This document shows, in pieces, positions 1 through 11,495 of a stretch of 64,000 bases of DNA (position 1 is the first letter of the stretch; every line of letters begins with the position of its first letter). The position numbers and the translations under genes were made by a program. Source of the DNA: Cyrtodaria siliqua. Lineage: Eukaryota > Mollusca > Bivalvia > Adapedonta > Hiatellidae. The DNA lies in contig JAWPHD010010951.1 in NCBI GenBank assembly GCA_037043455.1, positions 1-64,000 of the forward strand, written 5' to 3'. Below the pieces are notes generated by a model that saw only the letters and a program-made list of their open reading frames with translations, did not search any database and was not told the DNA's origin.

Positions 1-250
1 TTATTTTTTACAATACATATGTATACAAGAAAAACTTGATGCAAAGCATCAATTCGGCGCCAAAATTTTGAAGAATTAAAACATACGTTATTAAATAACA
101 GTACACGTGTTTATCAGTTATTTTAACTATCTTATCATCAGTACTAAACCTTGGTATATTTAGTGGTCATGGACATAATATTAACAAACGTTGCTATGTT
201 GACTTGGTTAAATGTATTTTGAATTAACTAGGTCATTCAGACAATTTTCC

Positions 251-1716
251 AAACGGCCCGGCCAGACATCACGGCTGTCCACTATGACCTGCCCAGGCTG
301 TGTAAGAGCAGCCCGGCCAGACATCACGGCCGTCCACTATGACCTGCCCAGGCTGTGTAAGAGCAGCCCGGCCAGACATCACGGCCGTCCACTATGACCT
401 GCCCAGGCTGTGTAAGAGCAGTCCGGCCAGACATCACGGCCGTCCACTTTGACCTGCCCAGGCTGTGTAAGAGCAGCCCGGCCAGACATCACGGCCGTCC
501 ACTATGACCTGCCCAGGCTGTGTAAGAGCAGTCCGGCCAGACATCACGGCTGTCCACTATGACCTGCCCAGGCTGTGTAAGAGCAGCCCGGCCAGACATC
601 ATGACTGTCCACTATGACCTGCCCAGGCTGTGTAAGAGCAGTCTGGCCAGACATCACGGCCGTCCACTATGACCTGCCCAGGCTGTGTAAGAGCAGTCCC
701 GCCAGACATCACTGTGTGTAAGAGCAGTCCGGCCAGACATCATGGCTGTCCACTATGACCAGCCCAGGCTGTGTAAGAGCAGTCCCGCCAGACATCACTG
801 TGTAAGAGCAGCCCGGCCAGACATCATGGCTGTCCACTATGACCTGCCCAGGCTGTGTAACAGCAGTCCCGCCAGACATCACTGTGTAAGAGCAGCCCGG
901 CCAGACATCATGGCTGTCCACTATGACCTGCCCAGCATGTGTAAGAGCAGCTCGGCCAGACATCACGGCCGTCCACTATGATCTGCCCAGGCTGTGTAAG
1001 ATAAGTCCCGCCAGACATCACTGTGTAAGAGCAGCCCGGCCAGACATCATGGCTGTCCACTATGACCAGCCCAGGCTGTGTAAGAGCAGTCCCGACAGAC
1101 ATCACTGTGTAAGAGCAGCCCGGCCAATCATCACGGCTGTCCACTATGACCTGCCCAGGCTGTGTAAGAGCAGTCCCGCCAGACATCACTGTGTAAGAGC
1201 AGCCCGGCCAGACATCATGGCTGTCCACTATGACCTGCCCAGGCTGTGTAAGAGCAGTCCCGCCAGACATCACTGTGTAAGAGCAGCCCGGCCAGACATC
1301 ATGGCTGTCCACTATGACCTGCCCAGGCTGTGTAAGAGCAGCTCGGCCAGACATCACGGCCGTCCACTATGACCTGCCCAGGCTGTGTAAGATCAGTCCC
1401 GCCAGACATCACTGTGTAAGAGCAGCCCGGCCAGACATCATGGCTGTCCACTATGACCAGCCCAGGCTGTGTAAGAGCAGTCCCGCCAGACATCACTGTG
1501 TAAGAGCAGCCCGGCCAGACATCACGGCTGTCCACTATGACCTGCCCAGGCTGTGTAAGAGCAGCCCGGCCAGACATCACGGCCGTCCACTATGACCTGC
1601 CCAGGCTGTGTAAGAGCAGTCCGGCCAGACATCATGGCTGTCCACTATGACCTGCCCAGGCTGTGTAAGAGCAGCCCGGCCAGACATCATGGCTGTCCAC
1701 TATGACCAGCCCAGGC
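251..1716 (+). repeat. 55-bp satellite with an 84-bp higher-order form
   Basis: The basic monomer is 55 bp (GGCCAGACATCA..GTCCACTATGACC..AGGCTGTGTAAGAGCAG). From about 700 on, many units carry a 29-bp partial repeat (TCCCGCCAGACATCACTGTG), giving an 84-bp composite unit. The variable site CACGGC/CATGGC is a CpG/TpG pair. Because 84 is a multiple of three, ORFs of up to 149 codons run on both strands; I consider them artefacts. The array is the core of element copy A. Confidence 0.93.
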
Positions 1717-1760
1717 TTTATTTGGATGATACTCTATATAGAAAATGTTTACATTTTAAT

Positions 1761-1782
1761 ACAAGAAAAACTTGATGCAAAG
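1761..1782 (+). repeat. extra copy of the element's left terminus inside copy A
   Basis: The first 22 nt of the element (25-46) recur exactly here, preceded by 44 bp of unrelated AT-rich sequence after the satellite and fused at 1783 to the shared 3' domain. In copy B the 3' domain is joined to other sequence. This suggests copy A is a composite of two head-to-tail elements with an internal deletion. Confidence 0.7.
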
Positions 1783-2351
1783 AGTCTGCGCTCATAAATC
1801 TACTTTCGTTTTCAATACATTTGTCTGCATTTGACAGTCAAAATGAAGCATTACAAAATTAGCGATTTCCCTTAAACGAAATTTAAATGCCAAAACTTTC
1901 CGATATATCATCGTATTTTCTCATTTCTTAGCAACATTTAATGTAATTTGCCAATAATAATTAATCAAAACGATTTAAAAACGAGAACAATGTGAAAACA
2001 TTTGAAACGCAGATATTACGATCGATAAATTTCGTTAAATTTTTCTAAAATTCGTATTACGCATTTAACCATTTGATTTTATAATCAGCCTCGTTTTCAG
2101 TCAAAATACAGGGAGACATCGTTTTAATGAAATGATTTTGTATAATTTTTGAATTATTGGTGCATCATTTCTTACAGAAATTCAAGAAATCGCTAAGCAG
2201 TTTTATCTCTTGTGTTTTATATCTTATTCTGGTGCGTTTTATAGCATGCTTTAAATGCCATTTAAACATTTTTAATTACAATCCAAACATACTCAACTAT
2301 CAGTCCTTTTGATTCCCCATGCCTAAGGTCAAAGTACTACCACAGTATGTC

Positions 2352-2372
2352 CGGCGCCCTCAAGGGGCGCCG
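2352..2372 (+). other. 3' terminal hairpin of Helentron-like element A
   Basis: An 8-bp perfect stem CGGCGCCC/GGGCGCCG with loop TCAAG, next to the element end. The same structure occurs in copy B at 42139-42159. Confidence 0.75.
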
Positions 2373-2380
2373 AACAATAA

Positions 2381-3004
2381 CAGTTGAACTGAGTTTTACG
2401 GAGCCCCAACAAATAGGTTTTATGATGCCAACAAAAGCAAATGGGTAAGGCTACAAGTTAAAACAACATTAACAGCCCTCCCCAAAAATTGAGACTCAGT
2501 AGCTTACTATAGATAGATTCCTACGGTTGGTTCATTTAGGTGCTCAGAGGATGACTCCTATAAATGGATCGCTAAGTTTATGTCTCCATCCGACGGACAA
2601 GGCTTAGGGAAAGTGTGTTACCCAAGAACACACCAACGAAACTTTCTTATATAAGTGGTACTGAAAAACGGTACCATTCCCAATGGCAAAAAGTATGTTG
2701 TTATCCCAGTTGGAATGAAAATATTCCCAATCCAAAAATCACACAACAAATAGGTAATAATATTTTATTTTATTTTTTTTAAATATCTTAGAGGGGAACT
2801 TTAAACAGAAAAAGGGGAAACTTTCAGAGGAGGGTAATAAAATACCACAAACCATGTATATAATCTGCAAAGTATTTAAGTATACAATATTGCTTTTGTT
2901 TGATAGTGAAAAATTCCCAATTTTAAGTCAAAATGACGCAAATTTTCCCAATTGAATGGGTACCGGTATCATTCCCAAAAGGGTGACAAAAATCGCTGAG
3001 TACA
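2381..3004. other. intronic sequence, nothing assigned
   Basis: AT-rich sequence right of element A. I see no ORF, repeat array or exon-like segment. Confidence 0.5.
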
Positions 3005-3098
3005 GGAAAGAAAGCCAGTGGTGTCAGCAAGGCTCAAACCCGTGATCTCCGGATATACAGTTGAACATGCTATACAGTGACTGGGGCACCGCGGCCAG
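3005..3098 (-). mobile_element. tRNA-related SINE head, fragment
   Basis: On the minus strand there is an A-box-like TGCCCCAGTCACTG (around 3075-3088) and a B-box-like GGTTTGAGCC (3031-3040) at tRNA-like spacing. The B box has T instead of C at its fifth position, and no cloverleaf is kept. It is best read as the 5' part of an old SINE rather than a tRNA gene. The body is not identified. Confidence 0.4.
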
Positions 3099-4124
3099 AG
3101 CCGAAAGGTATGCAGAACAATCGGAACAAGAGATATCTCCGAACTTCAAGCAACATTGATAACACCAAAACAATAGAGTGTAAAACAAAATCCTCTGACA
3201 TACCCGGATAAAATCCCACCTGATTAGAATCTTATATTTTGACAAACATTTATATAACATTTATTCTGATGTTTTATGATCTAAAAATCTGAGTCCGTAC
3301 ACCAAACAATACAATTAATTTACAACAAAAACTTTAAAAAAAAATCTACTTTTTTTCTATGCTTTAACTACACTTCTATACTTTTAAGAGCATTTATGAG
3401 TCTTTAATAAAACATGGTAACAAGAAACTGGAAACACTTTATACCAGCAGAGTTAAGCAATAACGCCTTATCATTTCTTCCATGCCTCTTTTATTTGATA
3501 ATTGGCTGAAACAGTACTTATTCATTGCTTAATTAATATGAACCGTAATCAGACCGCACATTAAGACGTTTATTCATCTGTTTTTCATCCAAACTACTGT
3601 TTTTTTTACCTAGCCATATGGTATTAATGCAACTGTTTGTTTTTATTGCATAGACTTTTCACCTTTCTGAAACAGCTTCCAGAAGCCCTGGTGAAAAGCA
3701 CTCCACCTGATAAAATAGATAAAATTGGCAGAATTAATAAATCAATTATCTAAGTATTGTTCACCTTGTGGGTATTATGTAATTTGGCAGCAGTAACTTC
3801 ACCAAATTTCAAGATTATTAAGTTAACAAAACTTGATTTTTTTTTTTTTTATATACCGGTATATAAAGACTGTCTATTCAGTTCACCACATATATTAACA
3901 CATCTTTTTAAATCAATCTTGTAATCCATATAAAAGGTTGTGTTTGGAGAGAGTTGTGAAAATATTGAATAAAGGTAAGACATAAAACCTTTTTTTTTTG
4001 TACAAACACTGTCGTTTGAGACAGTCATTAAAGCTGTCGAATATATATTAAGAAACAAATTCACCGGAGATACAAATTGTCTTGAAATTTCTACTTGTCC
4101 TGTAGATCACATAAAATTAAAATC
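3099..4124. other. intronic sequence, nothing assigned
   Basis: AT-rich sequence with homopolymer T runs. A short perfect palindrome TATATACCGGTATATA lies at 3850-3865. No exon or element is recognised. Confidence 0.5.
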
Positions 4125-5115
4125 AAAGTAGCCAAGAAGACTGGAAACCAGAAACAACAAAATGACTTTTGGGTCAAAGTAGCCAGAAAGACTAGAAACC
4201 AGAAACAACAAGATGACTTTTGGGTCAAAGTAGCCAGGAATACTGGAAACCGGAAACAAGAAGATGATTTGACCAGGAAGACTGGAAACCATGAACAACA
4301 AGATGACTTTTGGGTCAAAGTAGCCAGGAATACTGGAAACCGGAAACAAGAAGATGATTTGGCCAGGAAGACGGAAACCATGAACAAAAAGATGACTTTT
4401 GGGTCAAAGAACACTGGAAACCAGCAACAACAAAATGACTTTCGGGTCAAAGTAGCCAGGAATACTGGAAACTGGAAACAAGAAGATGACTTTTGGGTCA
4501 AAGAATCCAAGAAGACTAGAAACCATGAACAACAAGATGACTTTTGGGTCAAAGAATCCAAGAAGACTGGAAACCAGCAACAACAAAATCACTTTTGGGT
4601 CAAAGTAGCCAGAAAGACTAGAAACCAGAAACAACAAGATGACTTTTGGGTCAAAGTAGCCAGGAATACTGGAAACTGGAAACAAGATGATGACTTTTGG
4701 GTCAAAGAATCCAAGAAGACTAGAAACCATGAACAACAAGATGACTTTTGGGTCAAAGAATCCAAGATCACTGGAAACCAGCAACAACAAAATCACTTTT
4801 GGGTCAAAGTAGCCAGAAACACTAGAAACCAGAAACAACAAGATGACTTTTGGGTCAAAGTAGCCAGGAATACTAGAAACCGGAAACAAGAAGATGACTT
4901 TTGGGTCAAAGAATCCAAGAAGACTAGAAACCATGAACAACAACAAGATGACTTTTGGGTCAAAGAATCCAAGAACACTGGAAACCAGCAACAACAAAAT
5001 CACTTTTGGGTCAAAGTAGCAAGGAAGACTGGAAACCAGAAACAATTAGATGATTTGGCCACCATGAAGACTGGAAACCATCAACAACAAGATGGCTTTT
5101 GGGTCAAAGCAAGCC
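4125..5115 (+). repeat. 51-bp minisatellite with a 341-codon open frame
   Basis: About 20 units of 51 bp, some shortened by 9-15 bp. In the + frame (4095-5120) a unit reads VARKTRNQKQQDDFWVK and the frame stays open over 341 codons. Indels between units are mostly multiples of three. One stretch (about 4370-4412) is read in another frame between two compensating indels and gives TETMNKKMTFGSK. Long ORFs also exist on the minus strand, as expected for a period divisible by three. I see no initiation context, splice sites or domain, so coding is doubtful. Confidence 0.9.
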
Positions 5116-5687
5116 AGTAGAACTGAAGCCTGCAATCACTGTGTTTTTTAAATTTCTAAAAACAGATGCATCTTTGGTTCACCGACATCAAAGAGAAACA
5201 GGCACAATGCACCTCAATTACTAAAAAATAAACATGATCAAAAGATCAGCCTTTCTTTGTTTTGGTGTAAGGACCTTAATTTGGATGGGAGTCAGAAAAT
5301 TAAATTTCATCAGGTAAAGTACAAGCACATGGCTTCAGAAAATCATAAAACTGGGCTATTTATACAAGTGGTTGTAAGCAATTTTGGCATTAAGATGTTC
5401 TGGTAAAAGGAAGTCAATTTATCTAAAGTACCATAGTTACAGTGAAGTGAGTTGTAAAAAAAGGTTTAATGGTATATTCATAAATATCTACAACTAACAG
5501 ATACAGGTCATTTGGAGAAACACTGAAAAGGTACAACAAAAGTCTGACATAAAGCAGGTTTAAAGAGGAGTACCTCCGATATTTTCTCAAAGAATTTAAG
5601 ATTTTAAATATGTTTCAATTCATTATAAAAAAAAAGTTGTATAATGTTAGTACTGTGTAGTTCAGGTCTTGTGAATTTAAGATAAAT
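5116..5687. other. intronic sequence, nothing assigned
   Basis: AT-rich, no exon-like or repeat structure recognised. Confidence 0.5.
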
Positions 5688-5812
5688 TTTTGAATTTTTA
5701 AGATATATTTTTGCATTTTAGATATATTTTGAATTTTTTAAGATATATTTTTTTAAAGATATATTTTTGAATTTTTAAGATATATTTTTGAATTTAAACA
5801 TATATTTTTGAA
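5688..5812 (+). repeat. AT-rich ~22-bp tandem repeat
   Basis: Six to seven imperfect units of the type AAGATATATTTTTGAATTTT, directly left of MITE-delta copy 1. Confidence 0.8.
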
Positions 5813-5837
5813 TGGAATCGGGCATAAAATGCTTAAA

Positions 5838-6223
5838 TTAACTCTTAACCCGCTAAGCATGACTATAATAGCCTTTGCATCCATTAACTCACAGGCTGAT
5901 CAGGTTTACAATGTCTGGCTGCTGATCAATCATTTTCCTCAAACCACCCCTTTCTCACATAAACAGGAATGGGGCGTCTCCGTGGCCTCTCACCGCTGTG
6001 GGTTCGAATCTCGACTTATAAGTGAGGAGGTGTCGATTCTTACGGATGGCGGGAGGTGTACAGTACTGGTTCTACCCAGGAAAAGTGGGCGGTCTGCCTC
6101 CACCACAAGAAAATCGACTGTCATATATAACCTTACATGTGTTACAAACAAACAAATAAATGGAATGGTCTTAATTCAAAGAAAGAACAGTCCATTATAT
6201 ATATGTAGCAGGTTAAGGGTTAA
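5838..6223. mobile_element. MITE-delta copy 1, carrying a SINE
   Basis: Inverted ends TTAACTCTTAACCCGCTA (left) and TAGCAGGTTAAGGGTTAA (right), with TTAA at both borders. The inside matches copy 2 (11310-11495) along its length, except that a SINE-alpha of ~185 bp interrupts it here. It is non-autonomous with no ORF of its own. TTAA ends suggest piggyBac-like mobilisation, but the TIR sequence is not diagnostic. Confidence 0.75.
5973..6155 (+). mobile_element. SINE-alpha copy 1, inserted in MITE-delta
   Basis: A tRNA-related head with B box GGTTCGAATCT around 6000, then a body containing GGTGTACAGTACTGGTTCTA and TCATATATAACCTTACAT, ending in an A/C-rich tail. The A-box half of the head is shortened. 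The insertion is flanked by near-identical 13-14 bp direct repeats (ATAAACAGGAATGG at 5959-5972, ATAAATGGAATGG at 6156-6168). The empty copy at 11310-11495 has this site only once. Confidence 0.82.
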
Positions 6224-7086
6224 ATTAACTCTGGTGCATAACCTAGGATAGTGACTGTATTTTTTTTTTAAAAAACATTATCGATCTTTTGTATCCAAAA
6301 ATTCAAAATGCAATAAAAACAACAGCATGATGTTGCCTGAATGATACTATTAGGAGATATCTGGTATATGGTCAATTCTTGTCTAGAAACAGTGAATCAA
6401 AATAGTATGCATGGCAGACGGCACGTGAAACCTCGACTACCTTTTTCTTCTCAAGCATCGTGAACTAACAAACTCATCGTCTCAATCAGCACTTATGACC
6501 AAACTCCCATTGACCTATTTTAAATTTCAAAATCATATTAAAATAATTCTCTTGGAACATGTGTTTGCTTTTTAAACTGTAAGTTATAAGCAGGAAGGAG
6601 GCACTTCCTCCCTTAATGGGAAACACATGTCGTCAAGTCTGCGCATATTTAATGCCATATGATTTTTTTGCTTTTTATGCTATAATCCAATACGCGTGTA
6701 GGTGTACCAGGTTCGCGTGTAGGTTCCCTATCACAACACCAGCGCATTCTGTAATGAATCAAGTTGGTATGGGTATAATGACTGGTTTAATACGTTTTGG
6801 AAGTGATGTGTACTGTAAAGTACATTTGGAAAAATTGTTGATCTTTTTTTCTTCCTCGAAACTGTGGTTGATTATAGTACAGTTACAATGCATTTATAAC
6901 ATTCTTTTTTTAATGAATTTTCGCACTTTAAATATCGAAATTCTTAATTCATTTTGGATGTCTTGTTTTAAGAGAATGGAAAGTGCATGCAGCTGTTACA
7001 TAAAGTATATATTGGTACCTTTCAATGTGGGAATTAAACAGTTGTCGGATTAGTGAATAAAAATAAACCCAACTGGCATACACAAT
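6224..7086. other. intronic sequence, no supported gene
   Basis: Contains an open frame at 6616-7053 (145 codons, +) with no recognisable domain, AT-driven composition and no splice or conservation cue. I do not call it a gene. Confidence 0.45.
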
Positions 7087-9612
7087 GGTGGTCTGCCTTG
7101 AGGCCTTATTATATAGTCGGTCTGCCTTGAGGCCTTATTATATAGTCTGCCTTGAGGCTTTATTATATAGTCTGCCTTGAGGACTTATTATATAGTCTGC
7201 CTTGAGGCCGTATTATATAGTCTGCCTTGAGGCCCTATTATATAGTCTGCTTGAGGCCCTATTATATAGTCCGCCTTGAGGCCCTATTATATAGTCTGCC
7301 TTGAAGCCTTATTATATAGTCTGCCTTAAGGCCTTATTATATAGTCTGCCTTGAGGCTTTATTATATAGTCTGCCTTGAGGCCCTATAATATAGTCTGCC
7401 TTGAGGCCCTATTATATAGTCAGCCTTGAGGCCCTATTATATAGTCTGTCTTGAGGCCCTATTATATAGTCTGCTTTGAGGCCCTATAATATAGTCTGCC
7501 TTGAGGCCCTATTATATAGTCTGTCTTGAGGCCCTATTATATAGTCTGCCTTGAGGCCCTATAATATAGTCTGCCTTGAGGCCCTATTATATAGTCTGCC
7601 TTGAGGTCCGATTATATAGTCTGCTTGAGGCCCTATTATATAATCTGCCTTGAGGCCCTATTATAGTCTGCCTTGAGACCCTATTATATAGTCTGCCTTG
7701 AGGCCCTATTTTATAGTCTGCTTTGAGGCTCTATTATATAGTCTGCCTTGAGGCCCTATTATACAGTCTGCCTTGAGGCTCTATTATATATTCTGCCTAG
7801 AGGCCATATTATATAGTGTGCCTTGAGGACCTATTATATAGTCTGCCTTGAGGCTCTATTATATATTCTGCCTTGATGCCCTATTATATAGTCTGCCTTG
7901 AGGCTCTATTATATAGTCTGCCTTGAGGACTTATTATATAGTCTGCCTTGAGGCCCTATTATATAGTCTGCTTTGAGGCTCTATTATATAGTCTGCCTTG
8001 AGGCCCTATTATATTGTCTGCCTTGAAGCTCTATTATATAGTCTGCCTTGAGGCCCTATTATATAGTCTGCCTTGAGGCTCTATTATATAGTCTGCCTTG
8101 AGACCCTATGATATAGTCTGCCTTGAGGCCCTATTATATAGTCTGCTTGAGGCCCTATTATATAGTCCGCCTTGAGGCTCTATTATATAGTCTGCCTTTA
8201 GGCCTTATTATATAGTCTGCCTTGAAGCCTTATTATATAGTCGGTCTGCCTTGAGGCTTTATTATATAGTGTGCCATGAGGCCCTTTTATATAGTCTGCT
8301 TGAGGCCCTATTATATAGTCTGCCTTGAGGCCCTATTATATAGTCTGCATTGAGGCCCTATTATATAGTCTGCTTGAAGCCCTATTATATAGTCTGCTTT
8401 GAGGCTCTATTATATAGTCTGCCTTGAGGCCCTATTATAGTCTGTCTTGAGACCCTATTATATAGTCTGCCTTGAGGCCCTATTATATAGTCTGCTTGAG
8501 GCCCTTTATATAGTCTGCCTTGAGGCTCTATTATATAGTCTGCCTTGAGGCCTTATTATATAGTCTGCCTTAAAGCCTTATTATATAGTCGGTCTGCCTT
8601 GAGGCTTTATTATATAGTCTGCCTCGAGGCAATATTATAAAGTCTGCTTGAGACCCTATTATATAGTCTGCCTTGAGGCCCTATTATATAGTCTGCCTTG
8701 AGGCCCTATTATATAGTCTGCCTTGAGGCCCTATTATATAGTCTGCTTGAGGTCCTATTATATAGTCTGCCTTGAGGCCCTATTATATAGTCTGCCTTGA
8801 GGTCTTATTATATAGTCTGCCGTGAGGCCCTATTATATAGTCTGCTTGAGGCCCTATTATATAGTCTGCCTTGAGGTCCTAATATATAGTCTGACTTTAG
8901 GCCCTATTATATAGTCTGCTTGAAGCCCTATTATATAGTCTGCCTTGAGGCCCTATTATAGTCTGTCTTGAGACCCTATTATATAGTCTGCCTTGAGGCC
9001 CTATTATATAGTCTGCTTGAGGCCCTATTATATAGTCCGCCTTGAGGCTTTATTATATAGTCTGCCTTGAGGCCTTATTATATAGCCTGCCTTAAAGCCT
9101 TATTATATAGTCAGTCTGCCTTGAGGCTTTATTATATAGTCTGCCTTGAGGCCCTATTATATAGTCTGCTTGAGGCCCTATTATATAATCTGCCTTGAGG
9201 CCCTATTATATAGTCTGATTGGGGCCCTATTATATAGTCTGCTTTGAGGCCCTATTATATAGTCTGCCTTGAGGCCCTATTATATAGTCTGCCTTGAGGT
9301 CCTATTATATCCCTTGAGGCCCTATTATATAGTCTGCCTTGAGGACTTATTATATAGTTTGCCTTGAGGACTTATTATATATAGTCACTCTGCCTTGAGG
9401 CTCTATTATATAGTCTGCCTTGAGGCCCTATTATATAGTCTGCATTGAGGCCCTATTATATAGTCTGCCTTGAGGCCCTATCATATAGTCTGCCTTGAGG
9501 CCCTATTATATAGTTTGCCTTGAGGCCCTATTATATAGTCTGCCTTGAGGCCCTACTATATAGTCTGCTTCAAGGCCCTATTTTATATTCTTCCTTGAGG
9601 CCATATTATATA
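7087..9612 (+). repeat. 25-bp satellite, ~100 copies
   Basis: Unit TCTGCCTTGAGGCCCTATTATATAG-type, 25 bp, over 2.5 kb. Each unit holds the small inverted repeat GCCT-TG-AGGC. Variants (CCCTATT, CTCTATT, CTTTATT, 24-bp units with TCTGCTTGAGG, and insertions reading GTCGGTCTGCC) recur in blocks, for example near 8210-8270, 8560-8620 and 9070-9130. This indicates larger segmental duplications within the array. Confidence 0.95.
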
Positions 9613-10250
9613 CACAGCAATGAGTACTCTTACATTTCACATATTACTCAGTAGGGCCAGGACTGTTAGAAATAGTGTACCCAGGATCCCCAGCCCCTAT
9701 TACTTGCAGGTACTGGACTCAACCAAATCCAACATGGCATTTTCATAAAGGATGATCATTATATAAAGTCGATAATACAAATAACAGAATAAATTGCAGC
9801 AAAATCAAAACTTCTGGGATTGTGTGTGTGATTTTTTTTAAACAGTTTTATCTTTTAATCAAAGCATGCAATTTCTTTTCTTTAGAAATATTTTATCTCT
9901 TTAGCATAAAATCACCATTAAAAAAGTGTTCCTACAACAATATTTTGACCAAAAATTATGTCAGAGCTCAAAAAAAAAAATCAGCTATAATTTGTGAATG
10001 ACACACAAGAGAAACATACATATAACTTGGTAGTGTTGGCATCAAGAGTTAATGTGCCTGATCAAATGATTGATATGCTGATGGAAATAAGACAGGTGCA
10101 ACGTGCTGCACGTGTTGCAGGAGTTAAAGTGTGACTCGTAGGCTTATTAGTTTTTAACAACTTAGAATTATGTGCTTAAAATTGCTTCAAAAAAAAGAAG
10201 CTACGTTTCGCACCGAATAATATGAAATATTTCAAGCATTTACTAAAATA
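9613..10250. other. intronic sequence, nothing assigned
   Basis: AT-rich sequence without exon-like or repeated structure that I can name. Confidence 0.5.
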
Positions 10251-10510
10251 TTAAAGGGACGCACGGCAATCTTGAAGTTTTTATCGAAATTTAAACTCAG
10301 GATCTCGATTTATAAATTAAGTATCATTTCAACTTTAATACTGCTTGCATATGATTAAAAAACATTTTTAGTATGCACACTTCCTTTGTTACCAAATGTT
10401 TAAATATATTATTGGTGCAAAGTAATCAATTGTTAGTTATATGCAAACCCAATTTGCTCAGAACAGTTCTAATGATTAATTTTAAAAAAATGCAAGTTGT
10501 CAAAAACAAA
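10251..10510 (+). mobile_element. MITE-gamma copy 2, right end lost
   Basis: Starts TTAAAGGGACGCACGGCAAT, matching the left end of the complete copy at 22102-22410. Homology continues through internal blocks (TTTAAATATATTATTGGTGCAA, AAATGCAAGTT). The right TIR is missing or decayed. Confidence 0.7.
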
Positions 10511-11309
10511 AAAAAACAAAAAACAAATCTGATACATGTGCAAAGATCTGTCCAAAAATCAGCAGTTTCATGCTAGTTAGTGCAGAAAATTATTCACAGT
10601 TAAGCACCAGTGGTGTCCATATTTCACTTATTGTCAGAACTGTTCCACAACTGTAAATATTCATGCAGTAAAAATAATTGTCCATAAAATTGGATAACTG
10701 CATGAGTGAGGATTTAGGTGTCTCTAAGAGTTGGGACAGTGAAAATAAACATGGGAATGCAGGTTTTAATAGATTTGGACCTTGGCAATTAGGATGAAGA
10801 ATTGGTGCTATGTGGGAAAGATGCTGTTTTGAGGTCATTTTTAATCAAAAAGTATTTTAGTTCCCATGGTTAAAGTAGCATATCCAGTAGGAGGTCAGTA
10901 ATAAAACGGTGCTTTTCCCATCTTAGGTGTTTTTAATCAGACAGGGTTTTCAATAAAACGATGCTTTTTCCATCTTAGAGTGTTTTCAATCAGACAGGGT
11001 CTTCCACAGGGCATTTAAGACCATATTCCCACTATCCCTAAATTCTAAAGCCTAATCCTAAACTGACCCCCTATCCTTTGATCTCTGTGCCTTATCCCTT
11101 AAAAACACCAATAAACCTGCAAAATGTATTATACCTGTCTATAAATAGCTCATTTTAGGCTATAGTTTTTAAAAATACTTTTATTTATATTTGAAATATA
11201 CTTCAAATTGCATCTAAACAAATCATGATCGCTAAAAGTATTGGTCACCCAAATGGTAACTCCTTCCAACACCCACCCTATGATATTCGAATTTAATTTC
11301 CCCTATTCC
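10511..11309. other. intronic sequence, nothing assigned
   Basis: AT-rich. A short internal duplication lies near 10905-11000 (units with GGTGCTTTTCCCATCTTAG / GATGCTTTTTCCATCTTAG). No exon is seen. Confidence 0.5.
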
Positions 11310-11495
11310 TTAACCTTTAGCCGGCTAAGGGCGACTACAATAGCCTTTACGTCCTTTGTCAACCCAGATCAGAGTTTACAATGTCTGGCTGCTCATCAGT
11401 CACTTCTCCAAAACACCCCTTTGAAACATAAATGGAATGGTCTAAATTTAAAGAAAGGACAGTCCATTATATATATGTAGCGGGTTAAGGGTTAA
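11310..11495. mobile_element. MITE-delta copy 2 (uninterrupted)
   Basis: 186 bp with inverted ends TTAACCTTTAGCCGGCTA and TAGCGGGTTAAGGGTTAA and TTAA at both borders. It aligns with copy 1 outside the SINE and so gives the empty-site sequence for that insertion. Confidence 0.78.

Larger units (their letters stand above)
25..2380 (+). mobile_element. Helentron/HINE- or pearl-like element, copy A
   Basis: Shares both ends with copy B at 40829-42167. The left ~210 bp (25-235) match 40829-41040 almost perfectly, and the right ~600 bp (1783-2380) match 41582-42167 apart from a short divergent patch near 2085-2110. The left end carries a hairpin (TTGATG..CATCAA) and TTCGGCGCC at 53-61. The right end carries the inverse GGCGCCGAA at 2366-2374 within a strong hairpin. 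Subterminal inverted repeats, a 3' palindrome and a central tandem array are the layout of Helentron-associated non-autonomous elements and of bivalve 'pearl' repeats. No protein is encoded. The core is a 55/84-bp satellite, unlike that of copy B. Confidence 0.72.

Noticed and set aside
908..1595. ORFs of 93-149 codons on both strands
   Set aside because: They follow the 84-bp composite units and end where 55-bp units shift the frame.
5838..5860. telomere-like CTTAACCC words
   Set aside because: They belong to the inverted ends of MITE-delta and are not arranged as a telomeric array.
6616..7053. 145-codon ORF as a host gene
   Set aside because: No recognisable domain, no splice sites, AT-driven composition, and it lies in repeat-rich intronic sequence.
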